Assembly (NCBI GenBank): GCA_945947915.1
Contig: CAMEZQ010000011.1
Coordinates: 1-50,514 of the forward strand
Length of the DNA: 50,514 bases
Direction: 5' to 3'
Source of the DNA: an uncultured Clostridia bacterium
GTDB lineage: Bacteria > Bacillota > Clostridia > Oscillospirales > Butyricicoccaceae
Positions within the stretch are counted from its first letter, which is position 1. The number at the start of each line of letters is the position of its first letter. Below, piece after piece: positions 25,840 to 36,945 of this stretch. The translations under genes were made by a program, and so were the position numbers. Below the pieces are notes generated by a model. The model ran no database searches. It saw nothing but the letters and a program-made list of their open reading frames with translations, and had not been told where the DNA came from.

Positions 25840-25868
25840 AATATACCACGATTTTAGTATTATCGCAA
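25840..25868 (-). promoter_or_regulatory. promoter of the AT-rich small gene
   Basis: TTGCGA, 17 bases, TATATT, about 25 bases upstream of the start codon. Confidence 0.6.
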
Positions 25869-25893
25869 CATTATTCGAAAATATTAAGTTTTT

Positions 25894-26142
25894 CTAAATA
25901 TCGGAGATCTCGCTGTAAAGCAGCGCCGCCTCCTGCTTGCCCGCATATTCAGGCACCGCCAGCACACGGACTTTGACCGTGCGGGTGCCAATGGTGATCT
26001 CTATCACGTCGCCTACCTTGACCTGGTAGGATGCCTTGGCCTCTTTACCGTTGACCAGCACCCGCTGGGTATCGCAGGCCTCGTTGGCCACGGTACGCCG
26101 CTTGATCAGACGGGCCACCTTCAGATATTTATCGAGTCTCAT
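25894..26142 (-). CDS. rqcP: S4-domain RNA-binding protein YabO (HslR/RqcP family)
   Basis: 82 residues, essentially one S4 domain: MRLDKYLKVARLIKRRTVANEACDTQRVLVNGK is reflected in the motifs RLDKYLKVARLIKRR and VLVNGKEAK. The family member in Bacillus (YabO, RqcP) binds 50S subunits with RqcH and helps C-terminal alanine tailing of stalled chains. AGGAGG precedes the ATG. Here the ancestral order breaks: the next 0.9 kb is foreign-looking before yabP. Confidence 0.9.
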   Translation of the reverse strand: MRLDKYLKVARLIKRRTVANEACDTQRVLVNGKEAKASYQVKVGDVIEITIGTRTVKVRVLAVPEYAGKQEAALLYSEISDI

Positions 26143-26180
26143 ACTGCCTCCTGCCGTTGTTGCGCCGATCCCCGGCCGTA

Positions 26181-26216
26181 TAAAAGCATGGAAGCGGACG
26201 CCTGCCGCTTCCATGG
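26181..26216 (-). terminator. terminator after hup
   Basis: Perfect 10-bp stem CATGGAAGCG / CGCTTCCATG, then CTTTTATAC on the minus strand. Likely leaky, since yabO follows. Confidence 0.6.
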
Positions 26217-26241
26217 CCTGTATCTTCTGCTGAGGACCCGC

Positions 26242-26517
26242 TTATTTGGCGACTCTGTCCTTGAGGGCCTTGCCGGCCTTGAAGACAGGATAGGTCGTCG
26301 CAGCCAACTCGATGGGCTGCTTGGTCTGAGGATTGAAAGCTGTGCGGGCCGCGCGGGTCTTGACCTCAAAGGAACCAAAGCCAATGAGCTGGACCTTGTT
26401 GCCCTCTTCCAGTTCTTCCGAAATTGCTTCGATCATGGCGGTCAGCGCTTTTTCAGCGTCTTTTTTGGAAAGCTCGGTCTTTTCGGCGATGGCCGCGATC
26501 AGTTCTGTCTTATTCAT
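26242..26517 (-). CDS. hup: HU-family DNA-binding protein
   Basis: 91 residues, classical [22 protein letters not shown], then [13 protein letters not shown] and [25 protein letters not shown]. Histone-like protein that bends and compacts DNA as a dimer. The start at MNKTE is correct because the longer frame begins inside the ribosome binding site (GGAGGAAA). It sits between mazG and yabO, as in many Clostridia, with its own terminator. Confidence 0.97.
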   Translation of the reverse strand: MNKTELIAAIAEKTELSKKDAEKALTAMIEAISEELEEGNKVQLIGFGSFEVKTRAARTAFNPQTKQPIELAATTYPVFKAGKALKDRVAK

Positions 26518-26585
26518 TTTGTTTTCCTCCAAAATATAACTTTTATATTGCTTTTGATCCTTCTGCAGAACAAGCGGAAAGCCAA

Positions 26586-27368
26586 TTATTCCGCCTGCTT
26601 GACTTTATGCCAAAGGCACTCCATTTCCTGCAGCGACAGCTCGTCCAGCGGCCGGTCGGCCATGGATTCCATGGTCGAAAAGCGACGGACGAATTTCTGG
26701 CTGGCACGGGTCAGTGCCTCCTCGGCGTCAAGATCGAGAAACCGTGCCGCGTTGACGACGGCAAAGAGCAGGTCCCCCAGCTCTTCCTCGCAGCAACCCT
26801 GCCCCCGGGCAGCCTCCATCAGCTCCCGCTTCTCCTCGTCGATCTTGTCAAAGGCACCGGAGATATCCGGCCAGTCGAAACCGGCCTTCTTGGCCTTTTT
26901 CTGGACCTTCTGGGCATACATCAGCGCCGGCAGCGACTTGGCCACCTGCTCGACGGTATCGCTATAGGTCTTCTGCCCCTTCTCCACGCGCTTGATCTCG
27001 TCCCAATTGTTGAGTACCTCTTCCGATGTGGCGGCTTCCACGGTGCCGAAGATATGCGGATGGCGCAGGATCAGCTTTCTGCAGACGCCGTCACATACGG
27101 CGCCGATATCAAAGGCGCCCTCGTCCTCCGCCATATCGGCATGATAAACCACCTGCAGCAGCACGTCACCCAGCTCCTCACAGAGCAGCGTGTTGTCTTT
27201 GAGATCGATGGCCTCGCAGGCTTCGTAGACTTCCTCGATAAAGTTCTTCCGGATGCTCTCGTGGGTCTGTTCCCGATCCCAGGGGCAGCCGTTCTCCCCC
27301 CGCAGAATATCCATGATCTCCAGCAGATCTTCAAAGCCGTATTGCGGCTTGTTTTTAAAATTTATCAT
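26586..27368 (-). CDS. mazG: nucleoside triphosphate pyrophosphohydrolase MazG
   Basis: 260 residues with two MazG domains. The first contains [23 protein letters not shown] as [10 protein letters not shown] and [11 protein letters not shown], plus [16 protein letters not shown] (EExxD-type metal site). The second has [18 protein letters not shown]. The enzyme hydrolyses nucleoside triphosphates, including abnormal ones, to monophosphates. The B. subtilis counterpart YabN carries an extra N-terminal methylase domain that is absent here. AAAGGAG decides the start. Confidence 0.95.
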   Translation of the reverse strand: MINFKNKPQYGFEDLLEIMDILRGENGCPWDREQTHESIRKNFIEEVYEACEAIDLKDNTLLCEELGDVLLQVVYHADMAEDEGAFDIGAVCDGVCRKLILRHPHIFGTVEAATSEEVLNNWDEIKRVEKGQKTYSDTVEQVAKSLPALMYAQKVQKKAKKAGFDWPDISGAFDKIDEEKRELMEAARGQGCCEEELGDLLFAVVNAARFLDLDAEEALTRASQKFVRRFSTMESMADRPLDELSLQEMECLWHKVKQAE

Positions 27369-27461
27369 AAACGATGCTCCTTTGCAAGTATTATCCGATA
27401 TTTCCATGCAATTTACGCAGGCCGGCCGTACTTTTTGCCCCTTTCTATCCCTTTGGAGGCA

Positions 27462-29054
27462 TCACAGCCGCAGCAGCCGGGCGATCTTTTCCCCTTTGGG
27501 CAGCATGACCACATCCTCACGCGGCAGTGCGCGGAACACGACCAGCAGTACCAGATAAACACAGGCCGAAAGCCCGATGGCAGCCACAACACCCATCCGG
27601 GCGCCCAACAGACCGTTCAGAGGCATGTAGGAGAAATAAGCGAATACCCCCATGGCAGCCGCCGCCAGGAAGGGCCGCAGAAAGCTGCGCACCACGGCGA
27701 CGCCGCGGATATTCTTTGAAATGATCACCAGATTGAGCAGCGCGATGGTGCCGTAGCACAGCGTCGTACCGATGGGCGCACCGTAGATCTCGATGCCCGG
27801 TGTCCCCACCAGCAGGTAATTTGTGATCAGCTTGACAACGCCGCCGGTCAGCAGCGTGGCCATGGGCACCTTTTCCCTGCCCATGGCCTGCAGCATGGCA
27901 TTGGTCACCGAAACCAGAGCCACCAGCAGCACCGCCGGCGAAATGAGCACCAGCAGCGGTGCGGCCACGTCGACCTCGTCGGGCACCCGGTAATAGAGCA
28001 GCGACAGGATCGGATGGGCCAGCACGGCCAGGCCGGCGGCACAGGGAAAGGCCATAACGCCGGTAAAACGCAGGGCCGCGGTAATGGTCCCGGCGGCCTT
28101 GGCGTTATCCCTTCGGGCATAGGCGGCGGCAACAGCCGGAATGATGCTGACGGCCAGCGCTGTCACCAGCGCCTGGGGCATATTCCACATCTTGACGGCC
28201 ATGCTGTAGCAGCCATAGATATAGTTGGCGGCTTCCTCGGTGCGGCCGGCATCCTGCAGACGGTTGAGGACGATGCCCATATCGATGAAATTGGTGATGC
28301 TCAGCACCGAAGAACCGATGGTTACGGGCACGGCGATGCGGATCAGCCGCCGGGCGATCTCGGAATACCCCGCCGGGGCGGCGGTATCGATCGCGCCGGC
28401 CGGCAGGCCGCTGCCGGTGCGCAGCTTGACCAGGATCACATAGAGGGCGCTGAGCAGCGTACCGATGGTGACGCCGCCGATAGAGCCGGCCACGACGATC
28501 TCCAGGCTGTATCCCCGGTCAATGAGCACATAGGTCAGCAGCAGACCGAAAACCAGCTTGCCGGCCGCTTCGATCACCTGGGAAATAGCCGTAGGCACCA
28601 TATTGGCCAGACCCTGAAAATAGCCGCGGAAGGCCGATACGATAGATACGAAAAAAATGGACGGCGCGATGGCCAGCACGGCGTAATAGGCCAGGCTGTT
28701 TCCGATCATCTCCACCAGCTGACGGGCAAAGATCATCATAAACGACGTCACGACGCCGCCGATGACCGTGAACAGGATCAGCGCCACCCGGAAGATCCGC
28801 CGCACCTCACTGTAGCGGCCCAGCGCGTTGGCCTCGGCCACCATTCTGGATACGGCCACCGGCAGGCCGGCGGTGGAAATGACGAACATGGCGGTATAAA
28901 CATAGTACGCGACCGTAAAGATGCCATTGCCCTCGCCGCCGATCATATTGGTGATGGGAATGGAGAACAACGCGCCGATGACCTTTACGATGGCATTGGA
29001 CACCACCAGCACCAGCGCCCCCTCAAAGAAAGAGCTTGACTTGCTTTTTTTCAA
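27462..29054 (-). CDS. SpoVB/MurJ-type polysaccharide flippase
   Basis: 530 residues with about fourteen membrane helices of the MOP superfamily: FFEGALVLVVSNAIVKVIGALF at the start (in parts: GALVLVVSNAIVKVIG), NMIGGEGNGIFTVAYYVY, and SVTNAMLQAMGREKVP. Such proteins move lipid-linked wall precursors across the membrane; the B. subtilis gene at this place (spoVB/yabM) acts in cortex formation. No good ATG exists; a TTG about ten bases after AAGG is taken as the start, with an ATG at 29123 as alternative. First gene of the cluster. Confidence 0.85.
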   Translation of the reverse strand: MKKSKSSSFFEGALVLVVSNAIVKVIGALFSIPITNMIGGEGNGIFTVAYYVYTAMFVISTAGLPVAVSRMVAEANALGRYSEVRRIFRVALILFTVIGGVVTSFMMIFARQLVEMIGNSLAYYAVLAIAPSIFFVSIVSAFRGYFQGLANMVPTAISQVIEAAGKLVFGLLLTYVLIDRGYSLEIVVAGSIGGVTIGTLLSALYVILVKLRTGSGLPAGAIDTAAPAGYSEIARRLIRIAVPVTIGSSVLSITNFIDMGIVLNRLQDAGRTEEAANYIYGCYSMAVKMWNMPQALVTALAVSIIPAVAAAYARRDNAKAAGTITAALRFTGVMAFPCAAGLAVLAHPILSLLYYRVPDEVDVAAPLLVLISPAVLLVALVSVTNAMLQAMGREKVPMATLLTGGVVKLITNYLLVGTPGIEIYGAPIGTTLCYGTIALLNLVIISKNIRGVAVVRSFLRPFLAAAAMGVFAYFSYMPLNGLLGARMGVVAAIGLSACVYLVLLVVFRALPREDVVMLPKGEKIARLLRL

Positions 29055-29180
29055 AAAAACACGACCTTTTTCTGATAGAATACCGGCCGCCGGCCGGCCT
29101 GTACGGCAGACCCGGCAGCGCACGGGCAGTTACAGTTATGTATATTCGTCCGGGACTGAAAAAGCCCGCTTTCCCGCAGC

Positions 29181-29229
29181 TTTGCCGGGACATACGTTAT
29201 AAAGGGGAAGGACAGCGGCGCTCTCCCTC
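29181..29229 (-). terminator. possible terminator after the zinc-ribbon gene
   Basis: Imperfect long hairpin GGGGGAGGGAGAGCG / CGCTGTCCTTCCCC, then TTTATAAC on the minus strand. Confidence 0.4.
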
Positions 29230-29256
29230 CCCCATTTCAGCTTGATTTTGGATCAA

Positions 29257-29652
29257 TCACCCAAGTTTATGGCCGCATTTGCTGCAAAAAGCATCGTCTT
29301 TGCTGCATTCTTTGCCGCAGACCGGGCATTCCAGGGTCGTTTTTGTGTTGGCAATGGTTTCCCGGACCTCGGCGATCTTGGCCAGCCGTTCATCGATCTG
29401 GGCGAACTTATCGTCCAGCTCAGCCGTGTGGCTGTCATCGCCGGTATGCGCCAGGTAAACGATCTTTCCAATCTCTTTATATACGCCGTCGATTTCGGTA
29501 TTGAGATCGAAGATCTGCAGATTGAGTTTGGCAGAGGCAGCCATATCGCCGGCCTTTTTAGTGGCGGCGTCCGCCATGCGGCCCGCTTTCTCGGCAGCAT
29601 ATGTGGCAGTGGCCTTGGCTCTTTCCAAAATGGCTTTTACATTGGGATCCAT
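29257..29652 (-). CDS. zinc-ribbon protein with helical N-terminus
   Basis: 131 residues. An alanine/lysine-rich helical region (1-100) has coiled-coil character. It is followed by a C-terminal zinc ribbon with cysteines C109, C112, C123 and C126 (CPVCG..CSKCG). No membrane segment. Small proteins of this design are common in Clostridia near housekeeping genes; the function is unknown. AAAGGAG precedes the ATG, and a consensus promoter overlaps the end of hemZ. Confidence 0.8.
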   Translation of the reverse strand: MDPNVKAILERAKATATYAAEKAGRMADAATKKAGDMAASAKLNLQIFDLNTEIDGVYKEIGKIVYLAHTGDDSHTAELDDKFAQIDERLAKIAEVRETIANTKTTLECPVCGKECSKDDAFCSKCGHKLG

Positions 29653-29733
29653 ACTGTTGCTCCTTTCGGGGAATAACGCTCCGGCATCGTTTTGAAATGG
29701 ATATGAAACGATAAACGGTATGATTTTGGGGCT

Positions 29734-29762
29734 ATTATATCACTTCCTGCCCCTGAGTTCAA
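29734..29762 (-). promoter_or_regulatory. promoter of the zinc-ribbon gene
   Basis: TTGAAC, 17 bases, extended -10 TGATATAAT; the -35 overlaps the hemZ stop codon. Confidence 0.65.
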
Positions 29763-31201
29763 TGATTTTCCAGTGCTTTCGCCAGCTTTGACAGATTCTT
29801 CCGGATCTTTTCCGGACCGTCGATGTATTCCGTCGGGTATTTGGGGTTGGTGATGCGCTCGATGCGCCCGTCCGCATAGACCAGCTTGGTGACACCGCCG
29901 CTGCCCAGCGCGGCCACGTCACCGATCTCCTCCATCATCACGACATTGTAGCGGCACTCGGTGCCCGGGCGGGCGAAGCCGACGTTTTCCAATCCGCCGG
30001 CGATATATTTCTGGCGGTACAGATAATAGGGCGCATAGCCGGCCGCCGTGATCATATCGTGACAGTGGTCGACTGTTTCTGCCGCCAGCTCACCCGTGGC
30101 GCCGAACCGCAGCGGTGCGCCGCGCTTGCGCGCCATGCAGTGCAGCGTGATATTGTCCGGCTCCAACGCCAGCACCTGCCGGACGCTGTCAGTCAGACTC
30201 TCATCATCGTCACCAGGCAGGCCGGCGATGAGATCCATATTGATCTGGAAATCGGCCGTCTCCCGGGCCATATGGTAGCAGTCCACGATATCCCGGGCCG
30301 TATGCAGGCGGCCGACGCCGCGCAGCACGGCTTCATTCATGGTCTGCGGATTGATGCTGATGCGCCCGACGCCGTATTGGCTGGCGATGCGCAGCTTTTC
30401 AGCCGTGATGGTCTCGGGCCGGCCCGCCTCCAGTGTAAACTCGGTCAGCATCCGCCGGTCAAAATGCCTGCAGACGGCGTCCAGCAGCCGCTCCAGCTGG
30501 GATGCGCTGAGAATGGACGGCGTGCCGCCGCCGATATAAATGCTGCGGATCTGACGGCCATGCTGCGCCAGCACCTGCCCCATGCCCTCGACCTCGGTGA
30601 GCAGCGCCGCAACGTACGGCTCGACCATATGGCCCCACCGGCGCACATCATTGCTGACGAAGGAGCAGTAGGCACATTTGGCCGGACAGAACGGAATGCC
30701 GATATACAGATCGATATCCCGCGGCTGCATGGCATCCCGGTACCGTGCCGAGACAACCCCCGCCTCCACAGCCAGTCGGCTGCGTCTGGGCGAAACGGAA
30801 TAGGCCTCCCGCAGCCGCTTTTCGGCCCCGGCGGCATCCAGCCCCTGCTCCATCATATTCCGCACCAGCTTGGCCGGCTTGACGCCGGTCAGCATGCCCC
30901 ATTCCGGCGCACGGTCCAGCCGCTCGGCCAGCAGCAGATAAAGGGCGCGCCGCAGGTATTCGCTGACGGCCGGCGCGTCCGAGTCCAGACCGGCAGGACA
31001 GGCGATCTCCCGGACGTCCCCACGGTAGTCCCGCGCGGCCGCCGTCAGGCCGTCTGCCGACCGGCGAAGCTCGGAAACGACGAATTCGCCAAAGGGCTCT
31101 TCATCATTGCCGCCCCGGACATGTTCCTCGTCTGGAAAAAGGCAGATCAGCAGCTGCAGTACCGGATTGACCCGGTCGTGCCCGATCAGATAAAAGCGCA
31201 T
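29759..31201 (-). CDS. hemZ: oxygen-independent coproporphyrinogen III oxidase-like radical SAM enzyme HemZ
   Basis: 480 residues. A family-specific N-terminal region (1-160) precedes the radical SAM motif C172-x3-C176-x2-C179 in IPFCPAKCAYCSF. Further marks are YIGGGTPSIL and LIAGLPGDDDESL. HemZ/HemN enzymes decarboxylate coproporphyrinogen III anaerobically, but many homologues outside haem operons have unproven activity, and no other haem gene is near. Last gene of the recJ operon, starting four bases after the MBL gene. Confidence 0.88.
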   Translation of the reverse strand: MRFYLIGHDRVNPVLQLLICLFPDEEHVRGGNDEEPFGEFVVSELRRSADGLTAAARDYRGDVREIACPAGLDSDAPAVSEYLRRALYLLLAERLDRAPEWGMLTGVKPAKLVRNMMEQGLDAAGAEKRLREAYSVSPRRSRLAVEAGVVSARYRDAMQPRDIDLYIGIPFCPAKCAYCSFVSNDVRRWGHMVEPYVAALLTEVEGMGQVLAQHGRQIRSIYIGGGTPSILSASQLERLLDAVCRHFDRRMLTEFTLEAGRPETITAEKLRIASQYGVGRISINPQTMNEAVLRGVGRLHTARDIVDCYHMARETADFQINMDLIAGLPGDDDESLTDSVRQVLALEPDNITLHCMARKRGAPLRFGATGELAAETVDHCHDMITAAGYAPYYLYRQKYIAGGLENVGFARPGTECRYNVVMMEEIGDVAALGSGGVTKLVYADGRIERITNPKYPTEYIDGPEKIRKNLSKLAKALENH

Positions 31202-31205
31202 GGGC

Positions 31206-31850
31206 TTATTTCTCCCCGCGGCTCCGCAGGGCCATGCGCATATAGGGGTTGTTCTGCCGTTCCTTTTCCAGGGTCGTGGGGTCGCCGTGGCCGCTGAGCA
31301 CCCGGTAGTCCCCTTCCAGATCGTGCAGGCGGCACAGACTCTCCATCATCTGCGCCTGACTGCCGCCCTCCAGATCCCAGCGCCCGCAGGCGTCGCGGAA
31401 CAGAGTGTCGCCGGCGATCATCAGATCATCGCAGAGAAAGACGCAGGAGCCCAGGGTATGGCCCGGCGTATGAAGCACGCGCAGACGGATGCTGCCCAGC
31501 TCGATGGTATCGCCCTCCTGCAGCAGACGGTCGACCCGGGGGGTGCGGTAGGTTTCCCGGATATAGCCCTTGCGGTTGACATATTCCGGCGTCAGATAGG
31601 GCGCGTCGGCAGCATGGATCAGAAGCTGGGCACCGGTCTCCTCCTGGATGAAGGGCGCCGCCATCACATGGTCAAAATGGCAGTGGGTCAGCACGATATA
31701 CCGGACCTTCATGCCGCTTTCGGCGATCATATCCCGGATCTTCTGGGTCGAAGCGCCGGGGTCGAAGAGGATGCATTCGCCGGTGGATTCATCGCCCAGC
31801 AGATAACAATTGGTATGGAGCATACCCGTGTAAATGGTTTGCAGATGCAT
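31206..31850 (-). CDS. MBL-fold metallohydrolase (glyoxalase II-like)
   Basis: 214 residues. Zinc-binding motif THCHFDHV near 55-62, then the later ligands HTPGHTLGS, AGDTLF and SGHGDPTTL in family order. It resembles YcbL/YqgX-type short glyoxalase II enzymes that hydrolyse thioesters; the substrate is not known. ATG chosen with AAAGGTGA five bases away; a GTG three codons earlier lies in that site. Fourth of five in the recJ-hemZ operon. Confidence 0.88.
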   Translation of the reverse strand: MHLQTIYTGMLHTNCYLLGDESTGECILFDPGASTQKIRDMIAESGMKVRYIVLTHCHFDHVMAAPFIQEETGAQLLIHAADAPYLTPEYVNRKGYIRETYRTPRVDRLLQEGDTIELGSIRLRVLHTPGHTLGSCVFLCDDLMIAGDTLFRDACGRWDLEGGSQAQMMESLCRLHDLEGDYRVLSGHGDPTTLEKERQNNPYMRMALRSRGEK

Positions 31851-31865
31851 GGCAATCACCTTTTT

Positions 31866-32324
31866 CTATTTTTTCTTCATCATGGCGTCGGTGTCCATGA
31901 TGAGGGTCACCGGGCCGTCGTTGATGTGGTCGATCTTCATATCGGCACCGAACTCGCCGCAGTGATACCGGACGCCCAGCTCGGTCAGACGGTTTTTAAA
32001 GCATTCATACAGCGGTATGGCCACTTCCGGCCGGGCGGCGCCGAAGAAATCGGGCCGGCGGCCATGGGAGCAATCGGCGTACAGGGTAAAGTTGGAGACC
32101 ACCATCATCTCACCGCCGATATCTTCCATGCTCTTGTTCATCTTGCCGTTCTCATCTTCAAAAATACGCTGTACGGCGCATTTTTCAGCCAGATAAACGG
32201 CCTCTTTTTCCGTGTCGTTGGGGCCGATGCCCAAAAGCACCAGCAGCCCTCTTCCCATACTGCCGCCGGGCACGCCGTTGATCTCGATCGACGCGCGGCT
32301 GACTCTCGTTACTACTGCTCGCAT
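31866..32324 (-). CDS. dtd: D-aminoacyl-tRNA deacylase
   Basis: 152 residues, full length. Opening MRAVVTRVSRASI, active-site strand SNFTLYADCSHGRRPDF and the C-terminal NDGPVTLIMDT (cross-subunit Gly-cisPro motif). It removes D-amino acids, and glycine from tRNA-Ala, wrongly attached to tRNA. The start matches the family; the ribosome site AAAGG is unusually close (about 3 bases). It follows the (p)ppGpp synthetase gene, a common order in Firmicutes. Confidence 0.96.
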   Translation of the reverse strand: MRAVVTRVSRASIEINGVPGGSMGRGLLVLLGIGPNDTEKEAVYLAEKCAVQRIFEDENGKMNKSMEDIGGEMMVVSNFTLYADCSHGRRPDFFGAARPEVAIPLYECFKNRLTELGVRYHCGEFGADMKIDHINDGPVTLIMDTDAMMKKK

Positions 32325-32365
32325 ATCCTTTTTTCCTTTCGGTTGTTCTGCGATGCCTGTGGGCA

Positions 32366-34546
<2,181 letters not shown>

Positions 34547-34553
34547 CGTACTT

Positions 34554-36632
34554 TTACCCCTTAATGACTTCCATTAGTTTCTTCAGGATGCGGGAGCCGT
34601 TGATGTCCACCTTTCCCTTATACTGCAGGTCACGGATGGCAATGCCGTCGCCGGCCAGCGTATAATCAAAGATGTCAAACTCCCGCAGAACATCCATGCA
34701 GACAAGAAACCTCCCCTGATTCATGCAGCACTTGGATTCATACTTGATCTTTCTGTAAATGGTCTGCGGCAGGCCGCACAGCATGCCGCCTGTCTGGTTC
34801 GCCTTGACATGGCGGAAGACCGCCACCAGGTCGTCGCGGCAGGGACAGAGATACCGCGCCTCGTCCCGTGTGACGCTCCCCTCTGCAAACCTCTGGTAAA
34901 CCTCCAGCGCACAGGCGTCACAGGCCGCCGGCCCCTCTGCCCACCGAATATCCTTGACGACCAGCTGAACGCTTTCCCGCCCGCGAAAATAGTTGATCTC
35001 GGCCGAAAAGACCAGATCGACCTCGTCACCAGCGACAAATGGACACGACCGCGCACCCATGCCGAACACAAAGCCGTAGAACTGGCAGCCGTTTTTGGAA
35101 AACAGCAGCTTGACATGTCGGTCATGGCTGATGGGCGTCACTTCCTCGATGCGGGCGTCGCACAGGACGAAAAGCGGCATGGGATTGCCCATTCCGAAGG
35201 GCTCCAGCACCGAAAGGCTCTTGACCTCCCGAATGGTCAGCTCCCGCGGATCGACAGCACAGTCGATATTCAGGCACGGCTCCAGCGGTTCCTCGGTGGC
35301 GCAGCGCTCAGCGCAGGCCTCCAGCCGCCGGCGCAGAGCCTGGAGATTCTCCCGCTGCACCGAAAGGCCCACCGCCAGCTCATGGCCGCCGTACCGCTCC
35401 AGCAGATCTGCGTTCTCGCTGAGGGCATTGTAGAGGTTGAAGCCCTTAATACTGCGTCCCGACCCCTTGCCGCAGTCGCCGTTCATGGAGATCAGCACGC
35501 AGGGCACGCCGTAGCGCTCCGCCAGACGGGATGAAACGATGCCGATCACGCCGGTATGCCAGCCCTCTCCCCAAAGTACAATGATCTTTCCGGCGGCCAG
35601 CGAGGGATCCCGGTCGATCTCCCCGAGGATCTCCTCGTAGATGGCATTCTCCTCTTCCTGGCGGCGGCGGTTGAGATCACACAGATGCTCGGCCAGAGCA
35701 CAGGCTTCCCGGCTGTCACTGGTCAGCATCAGCCGCGCCGTACAGTCGGCTTCTCCCATGCGTCCGGCGGCATTGATCCGCGGCGCCAGCACGAAGCTGA
35801 CCGAGTTGGCCGTCAGCGGCTTACTCTCCAGCCCCAGCTTCTGCATCAGCGTCTGCAAACCGATGTTTTCCGTGTGGCGCAGCCGCCGCAGGCCTTCCGT
35901 GATGATGATGCGGTTCTCTCCCGTCACCGGCATCACGTCGGCGATGGTGCCCAGCGCCACCACATCGGCATATTCATCCAGCAGCTCTTCAATGGGGCGG
36001 CCTTTTTCCATCGCGCAGATCAGCTTGAAGGCGACGCCAACACCGGCCAGCTCCCGGAAAGGATAAGCGCTATCGGGCCTCCGCGGATTGACGACCGCCT
36101 CGGCGCACGGAAGTGTCTCCTTGCATTCGTGATGGTCGGTGACGATGACCCGTATGCCCAGACTGCGCGCGTGTTCGATCTCCCGTGCCGCCGTAATGCC
36201 CGAATCGACGGTCACCAGCAGCGTGCATCCGTCCTCCTTGAGCGCCGTGATGGCACATTCGTTAAGACCATAGCCCTCGTTGATCCGGTCGGGAATATAA
36301 TACCGGCAGTCGGCTCCCCGCGTGCGCAGATACCGGATCAGAATAGAGGTGGCCGTAATGCCGTCGACGTCGTAATCGCCATAAACGGCGATCCTCTCTC
36401 CCCCCTCGATGGCTTCCTCCAGCAGCGCCGCCGCTTTATCCATATCGGCCATCAGAAAGGGATCGTACAGATCCCGGCTGCCGCAGTTCATAAACTCTTG
36501 CGCCGCGGCCGCGGCATCCATGCCGCGGGCCGAAAGAACGGCCGCCGCCAGCCCCGATATTCCCAGCGTCTTCTGCAGGCTTTTTATTCGATTCTCGTCC
36601 CTTTGGGCGATGATCCACTTTTCTTTCTTCAT
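34554..36632 (-). CDS. recJ: single-stranded-DNA-specific exonuclease RecJ
   Basis: 692 residues. DHH phosphoesterase motifs: DYDVDG at 86-91, VDSGI near 142, DHH at 166-168 and GRMGEAD further on. The DHHA1 domain follows with GGHELAVGLS, then an OB-fold and a C-terminal extension. 5'-3' exonuclease in recombination and mismatch repair. The ribosome site is weak (GGATAG). First gene of the recJ-relA-dtd-MBL-hemZ operon, behind a 160-base leader. Confidence 0.95.
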   Translation of the reverse strand: MKKEKWIIAQRDENRIKSLQKTLGISGLAAAVLSARGMDAAAAAQEFMNCGSRDLYDPFLMADMDKAAALLEEAIEGGERIAVYGDYDVDGITATSILIRYLRTRGADCRYYIPDRINEGYGLNECAITALKEDGCTLLVTVDSGITAAREIEHARSLGIRVIVTDHHECKETLPCAEAVVNPRRPDSAYPFRELAGVGVAFKLICAMEKGRPIEELLDEYADVVALGTIADVMPVTGENRIIITEGLRRLRHTENIGLQTLMQKLGLESKPLTANSVSFVLAPRINAAGRMGEADCTARLMLTSDSREACALAEHLCDLNRRRQEEENAIYEEILGEIDRDPSLAAGKIIVLWGEGWHTGVIGIVSSRLAERYGVPCVLISMNGDCGKGSGRSIKGFNLYNALSENADLLERYGGHELAVGLSVQRENLQALRRRLEACAERCATEEPLEPCLNIDCAVDPRELTIREVKSLSVLEPFGMGNPMPLFVLCDARIEEVTPISHDRHVKLLFSKNGCQFYGFVFGMGARSCPFVAGDEVDLVFSAEINYFRGRESVQLVVKDIRWAEGPAACDACALEVYQRFAEGSVTRDEARYLCPCRDDLVAVFRHVKANQTGGMLCGLPQTIYRKIKYESKCCMNQGRFLVCMDVLREFDIFDYTLAGDGIAIRDLQYKGKVDINGSRILKKLMEVIKG

Positions 36633-36686
36633 ATACTATCCAGCTGTCCTTTTTCTGTATATTTCAAACAGCAGTTGCCGCCGGCC

Positions 36687-36771
36687 GCCGATGGGCCGGC
36701 AAAGCGTTGCCGCAGCTAACCAATCCGTCCCCACAATGCGGCGCCTTCCCCCCGCGCCGGTTCCCATCGGC
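36687..36771 (-). ncRNA. candidate structured leader RNA (three-way junction) of recJ
   Basis: In the predicted 5' leader, a 9-bp closing stem (GCCGATGGG with CCCATCGGC) encloses two hairpins: CGGCGC/GCGCCG with a G-rich loop, and CGGCAA/TTGCCG with a four-base loop. It does not match a riboswitch class I know. It could be a regulatory leader or simply GC-rich folding. Confidence 0.45.
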
Positions 36772-36800
36772 TGTCCCGATGATAGGGGGATATAAAAAAT

Positions 36801-36829
36801 ATTATATCAAATCCGGCTGCCACATACAA
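36801..36829 (-). promoter_or_regulatory. promoter of the recJ-hemZ operon
   Basis: TTGTAT, 17 bases, extended -10 TGATATAAT. Transcription would start near 36794, about 160 bases ahead of recJ. Confidence 0.7.
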
Positions 36830-36892
36830 GTTTATCCACCGAAAACCGCGGGTATCGGCCAGATTTTCCAGCTTCTTCTCCCCAATGAAAGC

Positions 36893-36928
36893 TTCAAAGA
36901 GGCACGGCCGGCGCCATGCCTCTTTGAA
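36893..36928 (-). terminator. hairpin after the first M20 gene
   Basis: Perfect 12-bp stem TTCAAAGAGGCA / TGCCTCTTTGAA. The T-run after it is poor (GCTTTC), so strength is uncertain. Confidence 0.55.
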
Positions 36929-36945
36929 AAAACACTTGATTCGGT

